A DNA stretch of 64,000 bases, taken from the NCBI GenBank assembly GCA_024233865.1, contig JACKPA010000006.1, positions 186,001 through 250,000 on the forward strand, given 5' to 3'. The notes under the pieces were generated by a model. That model worked only from the letters and a program-made list of their open reading frames with translations. It was not told where the DNA came from and did no database searches. A program made the translations under genes and the position numbers. The DNA is from Leptospiraceae bacterium. GTDB taxonomy: Bacteria; Spirochaetota; Leptospiria; Leptospirales; Leptospiraceae. Positions within the stretch are counted from its first letter, which is position 1, and each line of letters starts with the position of its first letter. Below, piece after piece: positions 44,714-52,975 of this stretch.

Positions 44714-45256
44714 TTACTCTTTTACACTCAATTCACTGAATTTCTCTAATACCCTATCATCCGCTTGTTTGAGATGCAATTTAAGTGCATCTGAGAAAGC
44801 TTGGGATGTGACCTTTGTCCTCTGCTTGCCTCCACTCCAGACACCTTTTAGCATAAGCATAACCTTGTCTTTAGGTGTTTCGAACATACGAATAATCCGA
44901 ACGATGTTTTCCCAGTCTCCCTTTTTGCCTGATTCCTTTAGGTTTTCGATTTGCTTTTGGTAGAGCCTATCCGGTTCGTCGTGGTACATTTTGGCGTATT
45001 CCAGAAGCTTGTCAGTCTCTTTTGCATCCAGCAAGAGTTTTTGTAATTTGAGCAAAGCTCATTGCAAGGGCAGCCCGTTACCCCAGGACTGAAAGAGCTG
45101 TAGTCTGTATTCTTCCGTTTCCAAAGTGGCTCTTATTTCCTCTAACAGTTTCTTTTTCCCGTCTTCATCTTCCTTTTCGTAGAGTTCGAGCAGGTGAGGT
45201 ATCAAATACCTACTCTTCTCTGGAGAAACGATTAAACAATTTGTCATAAAGCTCAC
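44714..45256 (-). pseudogene. C-terminal remainder of the STAND ATPase gene (frameshifted, in-frame TGA)
   Basis: The helical region after the ATPase continues in the next frame: 45256-45062 reads through SRYLIPHLLELYEKEDEDG to GNGLPLQ, meets a TGA at 45059-45061, and goes on in the same frame (ALLKLQKLLLDAKE) to a stop at 44714. The two halves share frame and direction, so one frameshift near 45215-45220 and one stop would restore a single protein of about 780 residues. The remainder is TPR-like helical repeats with YAKMYHDEPDRLYQKQ-type units. It may be expressed as small fragments, but decay is simpler. Confidence 0.6.
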
Positions 45257-47057
45257 TCATTTGCTTGGGAATCTTGGTAAGGTTGTTTAATTCATAGTCT
45301 TGGTTGAGTAAACCTTGGCAAAGGAGCTTGATATAAAGTGGATTTCCTTGGCTCCTTTTGGTCACCATTTTTACGTAGTCTTCTTTTAGTTCGTACTTGT
45401 TCACATAGTCTTCTAAAAAAGCTCTTGTGTCGATTTCCGAAAGACCTTGTAATTCCAGAGAATCACGGTGTCCTTGATCCAAATTGGTATACACTACGTC
45501 TCTAACCCGCATATTTTCACGAGAAGCATATAAAACCAAAATCCCTTTTGGCAAACTCCTTGGTAAAACCTCCAATAAACCTTCGGAGTCCGAGCCTTCG
45601 TCTAGTCCGTCTATGATCAGTAAGAGTTTTTCTGAGGATTTTTGCAATTTTTCAGAAACTTTTCGTAGCCTTATCTCAAAGTTTTCTTTTTGGGTTTGTA
45701 AATTTCCACCTTGTTCGACTCCCAGTTTGAAGGTGTTTTCCAATCGTGTATTGAGGTGTTCTAACATAGAACCTGTGTCCGTTGTATTCATATCCCTTCG
45801 GATAAAATATTCAATGACGTGAATCTTATTGATGCTTTTGTTTATGGTAAAATCATATTCCTGCTGCAACTCCGGTTTCCAGCCTAAAATCTGTGAAACT
45901 CTAGCAAGCAAGGCACTTTTCCCAATGCCCGGATTTCCCCAAAAAAACAAAAAGTCTTGGTCTTTGTCACTTGCGAAGTCTATGATTCGCTTTAATTCAA
46001 CTCGTCTTCCTTTGAAGACTTCTGTGAGAGCTTCGATCCGGTCTCGAAAATCCTGTGGAAGTGCGTCTATCTTTTGCCAATCTTTTAAAGGAAACCTCTC
46101 CAAAAATAGAGATTTGATCTCTTGGGGTGAAGTTTCGTGCAAACAGAGTTCATAATTCAAGAGGTAGACTTGCTCGCTTCGAAACGCATTGTAAAAGGAA
46201 AACCACTTCCACTGAGTCGTTTTGTTTTTGTCTTCTCGGTAGACCAATAGTGGATAAAGAGAACAATAGGTGTTGTCAATTTTTAGATACGTTCTTTCCT
46301 GTGACAGTACATGGTTTGTGTCATAAGGTTTGAAAGTTGTTCCACTGGCATCAAACATAAGACCGTTTTTATTACCAAGCAGGAGCTTGCACTTCTTGAG
46401 GTGATAGGCAGATTTTACAGCTTTCTCGAACTTTGTTCCGTATTTTGCAATGGCTTCCAAGCATCGGTCTTCGGGTGGTGTGGAACCGTGTGCCTGATCG
46501 TTTCTGAACCAAATGAAATTTTCATTTCCACTCATTTCCTTGGCAAAACTTCCCAATAAAAATCCGGACATCATCTGTACCACTTCTTGATCGGGATAAC
46601 ATTCCTTGATGGCTTTGGCAAATTGGGACGTGAAATCCCACCAATGACCGAGGCTTGGGACTCGCAGGCTGCGTGCCAGAAGTTCTTTTAATCCGTTTTT
46701 TACCTTTTCCGAAATGTCCTTGTCCTTTTCAAAAAATAGGTTGATTACAAATACGGTGTGAATCTTTACAAAAACTTCTAACGAGTCGAGCAAGCGTCTC
46801 AGTTTGGTAAGGGGGTGTTTTTCGTTATTGTATAATTCGTATATTAAAGCGAGAGGCATAGGCATTTCACTCACTTCTAACGGTTGGTGTTCCAATTTAC
46901 AGGTTGGTATATTATACTTTTCTTGCCTTCCCACTTCTACGAGGTCAGCGCCCCAACTTCCGGCGTAGTCCAGAGCTTCCTGCAAGCTCAACTTTGATTT
47001 CAGGTCGTTTACGTATACATATTCGGATTGTATTTCGTGGTTTTTAGGTTTATTCAT
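45210..47057 (-). CDS. STAND/NACHT-type ATPase with IF3-N-like and HEPN-type N-terminal parts
   Basis: The protein has 615 residues. Residues about 8-60 read like the N-domain of translation initiation factor IF3 (HEIQSEYVYVND, LSLQEALDYA, ADLVEVG, IPTCKL). About 70-230 form a helical domain with RNDQAH at 185-190, an R-x4-H motif of HEPN ribonucleases. About 345-600 is a NACHT/STAND ATPase: Walker A GNPGIGKS (374-381), Walker B LLLIIDGLDE (478-487), then winged-helix-like sequence. The frame ends just after the ATPase (NRFSREE) where the rest is in another frame. Likely a defence sensor that triggers RNA cleavage. Base composition is richer in G+C than the neighbours. Confidence 0.75.
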   Translation of the reverse strand: MNKPKNHEIQSEYVYVNDLKSKLSLQEALDYAGSWGADLVEVGRQEKYNIPTCKLEHQPLEVSEMPMPLALIYELYNNEKHPLTKLRRLLDSLEVFVKIHTVFVINLFFEKDKDISEKVKNGLKELLARSLRVPSLGHWWDFTSQFAKAIKECYPDQEVVQMMSGFLLGSFAKEMSGNENFIWFRNDQAHGSTPPEDRCLEAIAKYGTKFEKAVKSAYHLKKCKLLLGNKNGLMFDASGTTFKPYDTNHVLSQERTYLKIDNTYCSLYPLLVYREDKNKTTQWKWFSFYNAFRSEQVYLLNYELCLHETSPQEIKSLFLERFPLKDWQKIDALPQDFRDRIEALTEVFKGRRVELKRIIDFASDKDQDFLFFWGNPGIGKSALLARVSQILGWKPELQQEYDFTINKSINKIHVIEYFIRRDMNTTDTGSMLEHLNTRLENTFKLGVEQGGNLQTQKENFEIRLRKVSEKLQKSSEKLLLIIDGLDEGSDSEGLLEVLPRSLPKGILVLYASRENMRVRDVVYTNLDQGHRDSLELQGLSEIDTRAFLEDYVNKYELKEDYVKMVTKRSQGNPLYIKLLCQGLLNQDYELNNLTKIPKQMSELYDKLFNRFSREE

Positions 47058-47099
47058 TTTGTTTCTTTATACCATATCTCTACTCATATCTTTTTAATA

Positions 47100-47224
47100 A
47101 CCACCGATAAACACAGATGGACACCGATTCTTATCGGAGTTAATCGGTGTACATCGGTGGTTGAGTAAATTACGGTGGTTCGATACGCAGTAATTTTAGT
47201 AGTTCTGCTACTCACCAACCGTAA
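47100..47224. repeat. pair of nested palindromes between the STAND and LRR genes
   Basis: First unit (47100-47161): ACCACCGAT at the left and ATCGGTGGT at the right, with a nested pair ACACCGATT/AATCGGTGT inside. Second unit (47170-47224): TTACGGT and ACCGTAA as outer stem, with an AGTAG/CTACT inner stem. Both are non-coding and fold readily. They resemble dispersed intergenic repeats of other bacteria, but only one copy of each is in this window. Confidence 0.55.
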
Positions 47225-47232
47225 TCGTATCA

Positions 47233-47703
47233 TCACAGGCTCCTCTCTAGTTCTTCTAAACGCTTCTTTGCCATGATCCCTTCATCCTTGATGAGTTCTA
47301 CAATTGCCATCATACAAGCTCTTTGGATAGGCTTGAGATCGCCTAACAAACGTTCTTTGAAATCTCGCAAGTCATCCGGATCAACATTGTGTACTACATC
47401 TTCTCTTGCCAAAAACTCTTCCACAAAGGAAGCAAAAGAAGAGGATTCTTGCTCTACTGGAAATAGGTTTTGCACCTTTTTGACAATTGCAGAATCAGGA
47501 TGCTGTTTCACTATAGTCTGTATGAGTTCACCCAAATCATCCGTATCGGTCTCCAAAGCCAACAACAGGTAGTAGAAGTTATGCTCCTCGCCGGTGAACT
47601 TTGGGAATGTTTTTAGCTTCCTTGCGAGCTCGGTCTTTTGGATGGCATCCTGTATTTTGTGAAATTCCTCACCCGCTAAGATCGGCTCGGTTTCTGCCAG
47701 CTT
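47233..47703 (-). pseudogene. C-terminal remainder of the LRR protein gene, after an in-frame TAA
   Basis: This stretch is in the same frame as the LRR gene and directly continues it after a TAA at 47704-47706. It reads KLAETEPILAGEEFHKIQD and on through HNFYYLLLALETD to ELERSL. A start codon at 47565 would yield 110 residues, but that start has no Shine-Dalgarno and lies inside a helix. The simplest view is a single nonsense mutation in a longer protein of helical repeats. Base composition is like the LRR part. Confidence 0.55.
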
Positions 47704-48627
47704 TTATGCAAAATAGATGCGTATCTTATCCGCTTCCGCCTGAGTCTGAATCGTGACTATCCTGTCTTTGGCTGATTTGTTGTTTCCATTTCGAATATCG
47801 AGCTTTGCCAAGGCAACAAGGCATTTATCATACCACAAGAATGTGTCTTTCTCTGTTGCGAGGTCGAGCCAATCATTTACTTCGGAGTCCTTTTTGTAAA
47901 CGGCAAAAAAGAGACAAACCGAAGGAGCGAGGATTCTGACAGATTCTTTGTCTACCTTGAAAGGCTCTACCACTTCTTTCACGAGTTCCATCGCCCAATC
48001 CTTAGCCGGATTTGAGAACTTCTTGTCTTCTGCCAAGACCACAACCGCAGCAGCCACCCATTCCACCTTGGATGATTGGAAAACCTTTTTAAACAATCCT
48101 CTGAAATTCGGATCAGGCATCATGATTGCTTCCGTAAGCAGATTCTCCACCGACAAAGCCGCCACATCCTTCTTTGCCAAAAGCCCATCCAATAGCTCAC
48201 CAAAGGCATCTTTGCACCAATCTTGCTTGGCACAAAGCCCAAACGCCCTCGCCAGCCTCGTGCTTAAAGGCTCTGACAGAGGATACTTCTTGAAAGTATC
48301 AAGCCATTTGGAATATTCCTCGAAAATGAAGTAAACATCCTGCCTATTTGTAGCAGTAGCAACCAATACCGCAACTGCCTTACCTGGCTGATCGTATTGT
48401 AATTCTTTTAGGTTCGTCAATTCTGTAAGTGAGTCGATTTCAAGGAGGTTTTGGCAATTACCCAATCTCAAGTTAGTAAGGTTAGTCAAACTGGCAATCA
48501 GGTTTATATCGGTTAGTTTATCGCAATTCCCCAAATCCAGATTTTCAAGATTAGTCAAACTAGCAATCGGGCTTAGATCGGTTAGGTTTTTACAACCACT
48601 CAAATTCAGCTTTGTAAGATTAGTCAA
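47704..48627 (-). CDS. leucine-rich-repeat protein, central part
   Basis: The frame has 307 residues. It opens with 23-residue leucine-rich repeats of the LTNL-x-x-L-x-L-G-x-C-x-x-L-T-D-I-x-P-I-A-S kind (three full repeats, about 1-70), followed by a helical region with WLDTFKKYPLSEP, ALSVENLLTEAIM and similar repeats. The ATG is not its real start: repeat register and sequence show that it continues the frame at 48651-49085 (see that entry). In an intact form it would have N-terminal domain, LRRs, then helical repeats. Confidence 0.65.
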   Translation of the reverse strand: MTNLTKLNLSGCKNLTDLSPIASLTNLENLDLGNCDKLTDINLIASLTNLTNLRLGNCQNLLEIDSLTELTNLKELQYDQPGKAVAVLVATATNRQDVYFIFEEYSKWLDTFKKYPLSEPLSTRLARAFGLCAKQDWCKDAFGELLDGLLAKKDVAALSVENLLTEAIMMPDPNFRGLFKKVFQSSKVEWVAAAVVVLAEDKKFSNPAKDWAMELVKEVVEPFKVDKESVRILAPSVCLFFAVYKKDSEVNDWLDLATEKDTFLWYDKCLVALAKLDIRNGNNKSAKDRIVTIQTQAEADKIRIYFA

Positions 48628-48650
48628 ACCGGTTATCGGGCTTATGTCGG

Positions 48651-49085
48651 TTAAATTATTGCTTTATTTATAATAAGGTTTTTTAAGTTTGTAAAACGCT
48701 CGAACCCGAATAGGTTATGAACTCCTAGACTGAACAGATTCGGCAGCTCCGTAGGAATTTCTTGCAATTGACTTCTCTCATTTATAAGAAGGATAAATGG
48801 AAACTCTTCAATCCAAAGAGTAAAGCTACCACCTGAATTTGGTTGGATTCGGATTTCCGCACCTTGGGTAAACTGCGAGAGGGTATACGTTCCATCCGAC
48901 CTGCTAGCTTGAATATGTAGCTTTTCTGCAAGAAACCATTCCTCAATGGGAGCTGTGAGAAGGTCAATCTTATTTTTACCATGGATAGCATAAACATGGC
49001 ATTTGTTCTCGTCTTGACCAGACCAGTCTTGCAGGGATTGCAAGGTCTCCTTTCTATGCTCTTCTAAAATCCTTACTTTTATCAT
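48651..49085 (-). pseudogene. N-terminal part of the LRR protein gene, separated by a one-base frameshift
   Basis: From the ATG at 49085 (AGAGG before it) the frame gives about 144 residues: a beta-rich domain (about 1-115) and the first LRR-like unit, FTNLKNLIINKA, then a stop at 48651. In the next frame the sequence goes on as NNLTDISPITG. Joined at this point they give exactly one 23-residue repeat, in register with the following ones. So a single base was lost near 48655-48665. The start lies seven bases after the Rpn gene copy A, in an operon-like arrangement. Confidence 0.6.
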
Positions 49086-49092
49086 AAAACCT

Positions 49093-50022
49093 CTAAGCGG
49101 ACAAATTACCACCATTTGTAATATTCTCAATTCGCACTTTTTGAAAAAACTTTTCTAACCATGGTATAGGAAGTTTTGTAATCTTAGATATAAAATCAAG
49201 GTTCATTCCGGCTTTTTTAAGCTCGATTGCAGTTCTGATTGTTCTTTTCCGATCACCTCTTTTTTTACCTTTCTCAATTCCTTCTTTAATTCCCCTTTTC
49301 TCCCCTTTCTCGAATGCAGACTGGATGTTTGTGTTGTAATCATGCAAACCAATTTCACGCATCTCATACAATTCACGAGTCTTTGCATCCATGGATAATT
49401 TATCCAATTCTACAAACGCTTTTTCCAAGATCGGATTCTTTTCTACCAATGCTTTCATATCTGTCTCCTTTAGCCTTCTGCTCTTCTTGATTACATACAA
49501 CCACGTTTCCAAATCACTTTGGATATTTTCCAAATCTTTCTTGAACCTGGGTAACTCTAAAATGTGCACTTCAAAGTCATCTGTCAATTTAATTTGGGGA
49601 TCGTATTTATCCAAAGATAAAAATGTATAGTGATATCGTTTTTTCTGTGGAACAACTGTGAAATTGAGTAAATTTATCGAATAGACTTTTTTCAGACTTG
49701 AATAAAGGTCTCCTTGGTTAAGCTGTCTGAAATAGAGTTTAGCCCAATAGTAGGCAGCTCTTTTGGAATAGAAGTCTTGGGGAAATGCTTGCATTTCGAT
49801 GTGGAAAATATTGCCAGTTTCGTCTCTTGCTTTGATATCCAGAACGGATAGCTTATCAGAAAGAATTTCTTTTTGAATTTCAGGATTTAGGATATCAAGA
49901 GAAATGAGCTTTTTATCACTTTTGAGGTGAAGAATTGAATTGACGAGACTAACAAGCAAATCCGGATTTTGTGTAAAAAGGGTTTTGAAAAGAAAGTCGG
50001 ATGTGAGTTTGAGAAAAGGCAT
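49093..50022 (-). CDS. Rpn-family PD-(D/E)XK nuclease/transposase-like protein, copy A
   Basis: The protein has 309 residues of the recombination-promoting nuclease (Rpn/PDDEXK_2) group. The front half has FLKLTSDFLFKTLFTQ and the nuclease core LDIKARDETG then HIEMQ (D...ExQ form of the PD-(D/E)XK motif). The rear half has a Glu/Lys/Gly linker (EKGEKRGIKEGIEKGK) and a helix-turn-like end, IELKKAGMNLDFISKITKLP. Members cut DNA and promote recombination independent of RecA. It is one of five neighbouring copies and is directly followed by the LRR gene. Confidence 0.82.
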   Translation of the reverse strand: MPFLKLTSDFLFKTLFTQNPDLLVSLVNSILHLKSDKKLISLDILNPEIQKEILSDKLSVLDIKARDETGNIFHIEMQAFPQDFYSKRAAYYWAKLYFRQLNQGDLYSSLKKVYSINLLNFTVVPQKKRYHYTFLSLDKYDPQIKLTDDFEVHILELPRFKKDLENIQSDLETWLYVIKKSRRLKETDMKALVEKNPILEKAFVELDKLSMDAKTRELYEMREIGLHDYNTNIQSAFEKGEKRGIKEGIEKGKKRGDRKRTIRTAIELKKAGMNLDFISKITKLPIPWLEKFFQKVRIENITNGGNLSA

Positions 50023-50085
50023 AATACAACACTAATGTATAGTATTTATTTTGCAAGGAATTTCAAAAAATTGGTAGTCGTAATC
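50023..50085 (-). promoter_or_regulatory. conserved upstream region of the Rpn copies
   Basis: On the minus strand, TTGAAA, 16 bases, then TACTAT form a plausible promoter only about 16 bases before the ATG, leaving almost no leader and no Shine-Dalgarno. The region is the same in copy A and copy C (51709-51770) and carries an AATAC/GTATT inverted repeat around the start of transcription. The transcript may therefore be nearly leaderless. Confidence 0.4.
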
Positions 50086-50151
50086 ACATTCGCTTTAATA
50101 GTCAACAAACCACAAAAATCACAAAAGGAGAATGCTTCTCGTGATTCGTGG

Positions 50152-50673
50152 CTAAGCGGACAAATTACCACTATTCGTAATATTCTCAATTTGCACTTTT
50201 TGAAAAAACTTTTCTAACCATGGTATGGGAAGTTTTGTAATCTTAGATATAAAGTCAAGGTTCATTCCGGCTTTTTTAAGCTCAATTGCAGTTCTGATTG
50301 TTCTTTTCCGATCACCTCTTTTTTTACCTTTCTCAATTCCTTCTTTAATTCCCCTTTTCTCCCCTTTCTCGAATGCAGACTGGATGTTTGTGTTGTAATC
50401 ATGCAAACCAATTTCACGCATCTCATACAATTCACGAGTCTTTGCATCCATGGATAATTTATCCAATTCTACAAACGCTTTTTCCAAGATCGGATTCTTT
50501 TCTACCAATACTTTCATATCTGTCTCCTTTAGCCTTCTGCTCTTCTTGATTACATACAACCATGTTTCCAAATCACTTTGGATATTTTCCAAAACCTTCC
50601 TGAACCTGGGTAACTCTAAAATGTGCACTTCAAAGTCATCTGTCAATTTAATTTTGGGATCGTATTTTTCCAA
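50152..50673 (-). pseudogene. Rpn-family gene, copy B (5' truncated)
   Basis: It carries only the C-terminal 170 residues (from KYDPKIKLTDDFEVH), nearly identical to copies A and C. The break lies where AAAGATAAAAAT of the coding region meets CACATTCG of the upstream non-coding region, so a deletion removed the promoter-proximal two thirds including the nuclease core. The sequence on the other side is the normal spacer of the repeat unit. It has lost its nuclease motif and promoter. Confidence 0.75.
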
Positions 50674-50754
50674 AGATAAAAATCACATTCGTTTGATAGG
50701 TAACAAACTACAAAAACCACAAAAAGGAGAATGCTTCTCGTGGTTCATGATCAG

Positions 50755-51708
50755 CTAAACAGACAAATTACCACCATTTGTAATATTCTCAATTCGCACC
50801 TTTTGAAAAAACCTTTCTAACCATGGTATGGGAAGTTCAACAGCCTTGGCAATAAATTCTGTATCCATACCGGATTTTTTCAAATGAATAGCGGTTCTGA
50901 TCGATCTTTTCCGATCACCTCTTTTTTTACCTTTCTCAATTCCTTCTCTTTTTCCTTCTTTAATTCCCCTTTTCTCCCCTTTCTTTTCACCCTTCTCGAA
51001 TGCAGACTGAATGTTTGTGTTGTAATCATGCAATCCAATTTCACGCATCTCATACAATTCACGAGTTTTTGCATCCATGGATAATTTATCCAATTCTACA
51101 AACGCTTTTTCCAGTATCGGATTCTTTTCTACCAATGCTTTCATATCTGTCTCCTTTAGCCTTCTGCTCTTCTTGATTACATACAACCACGTTTCCAAAT
51201 CACTTTGAATATTCTCCAAAACCTTCTTGAACCTAGGTAACTCTAAAATGTGCACTTCAAAGTCATCTGTCAATTTAATTTTGGGATCGTATTTTTCCAA
51301 AGATAAAAATGTATAGTGATACCGTTTTTTCTGTGGAACAACAGTGAAATTGAGCAAATTAATCGAATAGACTTTTTTCAGACTTGAATAAAGGTCTCCT
51401 TGGTTTAGTTGCCTGAAATAGAGCTTAGCCCAATAGTAGGCAGCTCTTTTGGAATAAAAGTCTTGGGGAAATGCTTGCATTTCAATGTGGAAAATATTGC
51501 CAGTTTCGTCTCTTGCTTTAATATCCAGAACGGATAACTTATCAGAAAGAATTTCTTTTTGAATTTCAGGATTTAGGATATCAAGAGAAATGAGCTTTTT
51601 ATCACCCTTGAGGTGAAGAATTGAATTGATGAGAGCAACAAGCAAATCCGGATTTTGTGTAAAAAGGGTTTTGAAAAGAAAGTCGGATGTGAGTTTGAGA
51701 AAAGGCAT
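50755..51708 (-). CDS. Rpn-family PD-(D/E)XK nuclease/transposase-like protein, copy C
   Basis: The protein has 317 residues and is complete. Same layout as copy A: front nuclease core with LDIKARDETG and HIEMQ, rear linker expanded by a few residues (EKGEKKGEKRGIKEGKREGIEKGK). The last 60 residues, SIRTAIHLKKSGMDTEFIAKAVELP, differ from A but match copy D, a sign of recombination between copies. The linker is built from short Lys/Gly/Glu repeats which vary in number between copies. Confidence 0.82.
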   Translation of the reverse strand: MPFLKLTSDFLFKTLFTQNPDLLVALINSILHLKGDKKLISLDILNPEIQKEILSDKLSVLDIKARDETGNIFHIEMQAFPQDFYSKRAAYYWAKLYFRQLNQGDLYSSLKKVYSINLLNFTVVPQKKRYHYTFLSLEKYDPKIKLTDDFEVHILELPRFKKVLENIQSDLETWLYVIKKSRRLKETDMKALVEKNPILEKAFVELDKLSMDAKTRELYEMREIGLHDYNTNIQSAFEKGEKKGEKRGIKEGKREGIEKGKKRGDRKRSIRTAIHLKKSGMDTEFIAKAVELPIPWLERFFQKVRIENITNGGNLSV

Positions 51709-51828
51709 AATACAATACTAATGTATAGTATTTATTTTGCAAGGAATTTCAATAAAATTAAAAGTCGTAATCACATTCGTTTAATAGGCACAAACCACAA
51801 AAAGGAGAATGCTTCTCGTGATTCGTGG

Positions 51829-52194
51829 CTAAGCGGACAAATTACCACCATTCGTAATATTCTCAATTCGCACTTTTTGAAAAAACTTTTCTAACCATGG
51901 TATGGGAAGCTCAACAGCCTTGGCAATAAATTCCGTATCCATTCCGGCTTTTTTAAGCTCAATTGCAGTTCTGATTGATCTTTTCCGATCACCTCTTTTT
52001 TTACCTTTCTCAATTCCTTCTCTTATTCCTCTCTTTTCGCCTTTCTCAAATGCAGACCGGATGTTCGTGTTGTAATCATGCAATCCAATTTCACGCATCT
52101 CATACAATTCACGAGTCTTTGCATCCATGGATAATTTATCCAATTCTACAAACGCTTTTTCTAATATCGGATTCTTTTCTACCAATGCTTTCAT
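51829..52194 (-). pseudogene. Rpn-family gene, copy D (5' truncated)
   Basis: Only the C-terminal 121 residues remain, from MKALVEKNPILEKAF on; similarity to the other copies stops at about 52203, right at the end of the PIN toxin gene (52214). The nuclease core is missing. The tail IAKAVELPIPWLEKFF is like copy C. The break probably marks the place where the toxin-antitoxin segment joined the array. Confidence 0.72.
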
Positions 52195-52213
52195 ATCTGT
52201 CTTCGGCTCTTTA

Positions 52214-52624
52214 TCATTTTTTGAACTCGAACAGATTAATTTCTGTTATATTTTTAAAGTCATCCGTATTGATAGTCGCAAGCTTGTTTATATTGTTACT
52301 TATAAAAATGGAAACGATTTCAATATCATAAACTCGATTACCTTTAGGCTGGTATTTATCAATAAGTTGCTCAAACACTTTTAGAGTTTCTTCATTCGGA
52401 TAAAGAATAGTAATATTATTTTTTATTTCATCATAAAAACCTTTCATTTCATATTGACCAATACCAATTTTAGTACATACAGCGACAAATTCAGATAAAT
52501 TTTTTGCTGTAGTGAACAACTCATTTTCTGTATCCTTAAGAAAAGTATCACAAATACTATGGTAAATAGAAGAGTTATCCAAAGCATAAACAAAAATGTT
52601 TGTATCGACACCAATTTTATTCAT
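52214..52624 (-). CDS. PIN-domain toxin (VapC-like), embedded in the Rpn array
   Basis: The protein has about 136 residues from the ATG at 52624. PIN-domain residues are VDTNIFVYALD (first Asp), the NLSEFV Glu, and the Asp pairs in VYDIEIV and INTDDFKNI. PIN toxins are Mg-dependent ribonucleases. It overlaps the end of the upstream antitoxin gene by eight bases. The module sits between Rpn copies D and E. Confidence 0.78.
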   Translation of the reverse strand: MNKIGVDTNIFVYALDNSSIYHSICDTFLKDTENELFTTAKNLSEFVAVCTKIGIGQYEMKGFYDEIKNNITILYPNEETLKVFEQLIDKYQPKGNRVYDIEIVSIFISNNINKLATINTDDFKNITEINLFEFKK

Positions 52625-52877
52625 AAGCAAAGTCTCTTATATTTACATTATCCAACCGTTTATTCATATTCACTGAACCGGAATAATTCCATGTTCTTTG
52701 TTTGAACGAATTATCTCTTATTTTTGATGTTTGGTCCTGCTGTTTTTGAAAAATGAGTTGTAGACTATTTAGAATTCTTAGAATATATTCTGCATTTAAA
52801 CGATCCTTATCTATGGTTATAATAATCTTTTGATCAACTTCTTTTATCTGTAAGTCATAAGTTATTTTATTCATCAC
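52617..52877 (-). CDS. antitoxin partner of the PIN toxin
   Basis: The protein has 86 residues. The first half is beta-rich (ITYDLQIKEVDQKIIITID), the middle helical, and the last 30 residues hold basic and aromatic residues (WNYSGSVNMNKRLDN) that would wrap the toxin. It is AT-rich, and overlaps the PIN gene by eight bases. The antitoxin family is not named with certainty; assignment rests on position. Confidence 0.62.
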   Translation of the reverse strand: MMNKITYDLQIKEVDQKIIITIDKDRLNAEYILRILNSLQLIFQKQQDQTSKIRDNSFKQRTWNYSGSVNMNKRLDNVNIRDFAYE

Positions 52878-52921
52878 AATTTTCCTTTCCTAATAATTTT
52901 TATAAAGTTTCGCAAGTACAC

Positions 52922-52970
52922 TGCAAAGTCTCCTTTCTATGCTCTTCTAAAATCCGTATTTTTATCATAA
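52922..52970 (-). pseudogene. stub of a second LRR gene (first 16 codons)
   Basis: The minus strand reads MIKIRILEEHRKETLQ, almost the same as the start of the LRR gene at 49085, together with its identical ribosome-binding region. After about 49 bases the similarity ends in unrelated DNA leading to the antitoxin gene. This shows that an Rpn-LRR gene pair once existed twice and that the second LRR gene was lost, probably when the toxin-antitoxin module came in. Confidence 0.75.
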
Positions 52971-52975
52971 AACCT

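Noticed and set aside
45059..45061. TGA as a Trp or selenocysteine codon in the STAND gene
   Set aside because: Core genes here use TGA as stop (for example rimM-trmD area and ATGA overlaps), and no selenocysteine insertion hairpin is visible after it.
46127..46559. Plus-strand frames opposite the STAND gene
   Set aside because: They are mirror frames of a G+C-richer gene on the minus strand; composition and lack of start signals speak against them.
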